From positions 1 to 6,206 of the forward strand of contig CALLZA010000981.1 of assembly GCA_937858165.1 (NCBI GenBank): a DNA stretch of 6,206 bases, given 5' to 3'. The position numbers and the translations under genes are program-made. This document shows, one piece after another, positions 5,262-6,206 of the stretch (position 1 is its first letter; every line of letters begins with the position of its first letter). The DNA is from an uncultured Ardenticatenia bacterium. Lineage in GTDB: Bacteria > Chloroflexota > Anaerolineae > Promineifilales > Promineifilaceae. The notes beneath the pieces are model-generated. The model was not told the DNA's origin and ran no database searches. It saw nothing but the letters and a program-made list of their open reading frames with translations.

Positions 5262-5423
5262 AGGCTCCGGGCGTTTCTTGCACGACGGCGCGTCCACGTG
5301 GAAGACGAAGCTCACGGTCAACGCGTCGGTCGCCCTCCGCGCGTCGTCGGCCCAGGATGGGCAGCGCGCCGTGGGAGGCGGCTTCACCGGCCCCGGCCCC
5401 GCGCCCGGGTCCGGGCCAGCGGC
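5262..5423 (-). other. Unassigned GC-rich segment between cupin and MmeI-like pieces
   Basis: About 160 bp that stay open in the minus frame shared by the two neighbours. The sequence is Pro/Gly/Ala-rich (GPDPGAGPGPVKPPP) then DALTVSFVFHVDAP. It matches neither the expected continuation of MmeI (a helical spacer) nor a clear first half of a cupin. It may be part of the cupin gene or a third fragment; the joins lie somewhere between about 5261 and 5430. Confidence 0.4.
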
Positions 5424-6014
5424 AGCGGTGCGCTCCTCGACAAAGGCCCGGAACGACTGCGCGGGCGGGAAGATGCCGGTGTCGTCGGCGAACAGGCAAA
5501 AAAGCAGACGCACCAGCAGCACTTCGAGCGGGTGGCCGGTGTAGCCGCTGGCCTTGAGCGCATCGTGCAGCCGGCCCATGCGCTCGGCGGCCTTGATGTT
5601 CACGGGGTCTTGCGCCTTGATGGCCTGCGCCTTGTAGCCGGCAATGAAGCCGAACAAATGCACCTGGTTGGGCAGGTCGCCTAACTCAAAATCGTTTTGC
5701 GCACCCGTGTCGAGGTCGTACAGCCGGAACCGCTGGAAATCCGAAACGAGTATGTATCTGGGTAGTTCGTGTTCTTTCAGGCCGGGGAAATAGTCTTTGG
5801 CTTGCTGAAAGGCTTTGTCCAGGTCTTTGCCTCTGGATTTGTGTTCAACCAGGATTACCCCTTTCCAAAGCAGATCAATAAAGCCCTGTTTGCTGTCGCC
5901 CTTGCGCACGGCTTGTTCAAAGGTTGCCACCCGTCGGCGCGAAACATCGAACACGTGAAAGAACCCGTCCCAAAAGGATTTGGCTTCAGCGTCTTCGCTG
6001 GTTTCGTGTTCCCA
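5424..6014 (-). CDS. MmeI-like type IIL restriction-modification enzyme, N-terminal fragment
   Basis: About 197 residues from near the N-terminus of a large single-chain restriction-methyltransferase of the MmeI (type IIL) group, enzymes that methylate one strand of a short site and cut about 20 bp away. Around 20 residues are lost at the adapter end, and the spacer, methyltransferase and target-recognition domains (the family is usually over 900 residues) are missing at the other. The PD-(D/E)xK nuclease core is intact: Asp47, Glu57 and Lys59 of the fragment (FIDLLW, then ILVEHKSRGKD), with the same 10-residue spacing as MmeI Asp70/Glu80/Lys82. Other close matches are RRRVATFEQAV (27-37), DFQRFRLYDL (92-101), QVHLFGFIAGY (117-127) and DPVNIKAAERMGRLHDAL (136-153), then VRLLFCLFADDTGIF. 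GC content is lower than in the left genes, hinting at a different source. It could be a defence gene, but only this fragment is present. Confidence 0.88.
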
Positions 6015-6080
6015 CTGTCTCTTATACACATCTCCGCGCCCACGAGACCGTACTAGATCTTGTATGCCGTCTTCTGCTTG
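6015..6080 (-). other. Nextera N7 / P7 adapter with Tn5 mosaic end
   Basis: Bases 6015-6033 are the reverse complement of the 19-bp Tn5 mosaic end. Bases 6034-6048 are the Nextera read-2 linker (one mismatch, C at 6037). Bases 6049-6056 are CGTACTAG, the i7 index 702, and 6057-6080 are the P7 primer (one mismatch at 6061). This is untrimmed library sequence, not a transposon. Confidence 0.98.
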
Positions 6081-6206
6081 AAACAAAAAAAACAAACAAA
6101 CCACCTTACCTCTATGCTTCATCACATACACAATAACTATATGAAATTACAACTTACGCTACCCTTCATGTGTCACCATACTTATACCGTATCTGAGTAG
6201 CATTCA
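6081..6206. other. Read-through noise outside the P7 adapter
   Basis: Directly after the P7 end the sequence is A-rich (AAACAAAAAAAACAAACAAA) and then low-information, AT-rich text with no coding signal. This is what a sequencer reports after the end of a short library molecule. It contains no gene or repeat of interest. Confidence 0.9.

Noticed and set aside
4878..5684. 268-residue lipoprotein
   Set aside because: Only codons 4938-5069 look like a protein; the rest is Arg-rich antisense of the cupin and MmeI-like pieces.
126..6033. 5.9-kb composite transposon bounded by perfect 19-bp inverted repeats
   Set aside because: The repeats are Tn5 mosaic ends inside indexed Illumina adapters, there is no transposase, and no 9-bp target duplication is present.
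5118..6131. Single 337-residue MmeI-cupin fusion protein
   Set aside because: The frame starts in adapter/noise, and each part breaks off mid-domain; a chance in-frame join is more likely than a novel fusion.
1..6206. CRISPR array, tRNA or rRNA genes
   Set aside because: No regularly spaced repeats, cloverleaf patterns or rRNA-like sequence were seen on either strand.

Overview
The window is an assembled short-read contig, probably metagenomic, and not a clean piece of one genome. Bases 75-144 are a Nextera P5/i5 adapter and bases 6015-6080 a Nextera N7/P7 adapter. Outside them (1-74 and 6081-6206) lies A/T-rich read-through noise. Only 145-6014 can be biological. Most of it is GC-rich. The gene families (paired Rv1155/F420-type PPOX oxidoreductases, AbrB-RelE toxin-antitoxin, DUF4097-like lipoprotein, DUF5678-like remnant, alanine/proline-rich lipoprotein linker) suggest an uncultured Chloroflexota bacterium of the Anaerolineae/Ardenticatenia type. 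That assignment is inference.

Layout. 145-735 (+) is the 3' part of a nucleotidyltransferase whose N-terminal part is cut off by the adapter. It converges on a minus-strand block across an 18-19 bp hairpin (744-805). The minus-strand block, read from right to left, is: AbrB/MazE-type antitoxin (3626-3345), RelE/ParE-type toxin (3358-3083), PPOX oxidoreductase 1 (3086-2658), PPOX oxidoreductase 2 (2654-2232), SAM methyltransferase (2226-1609), then after a 118-bp gap a DUF4097-like lipoprotein (1490-822). The first five genes overlap or are 3-5 bp apart, so they look like one translationally coupled operon headed by a toxin-antitoxin module. Divergent from the antitoxin is a small frameshifted gene (3669-3990) that runs into a perfect 15-bp inverted repeat. 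Next comes the C-terminal domain of phosphoglycerate kinase on the minus strand.

From about 4703 rightwards the contig looks like a mosaic of unrelated gene pieces: the promoter and first 44 codons of a lipoprotein (+), the last ~47 codons of a cupin-type protein (-), and the N-terminal ~197 residues of an MmeI-like type IIL restriction-modification enzyme (-). Each piece stops being recognisable without a gene boundary, and the MmeI part is visibly less GC-rich. Misassembly or chimeric library molecules are the simplest explanation. The apparent long fusion ORFs here should not be taken as real.

I do not see a convincing new biological system. The points most worth checking are the toxin-antitoxin module coupled to two flavin/F420-type oxidoreductases and a methyltransferase, the frameshifted gene divergent from it, and the truncated MmeI-like enzyme with an intact nuclease triad.
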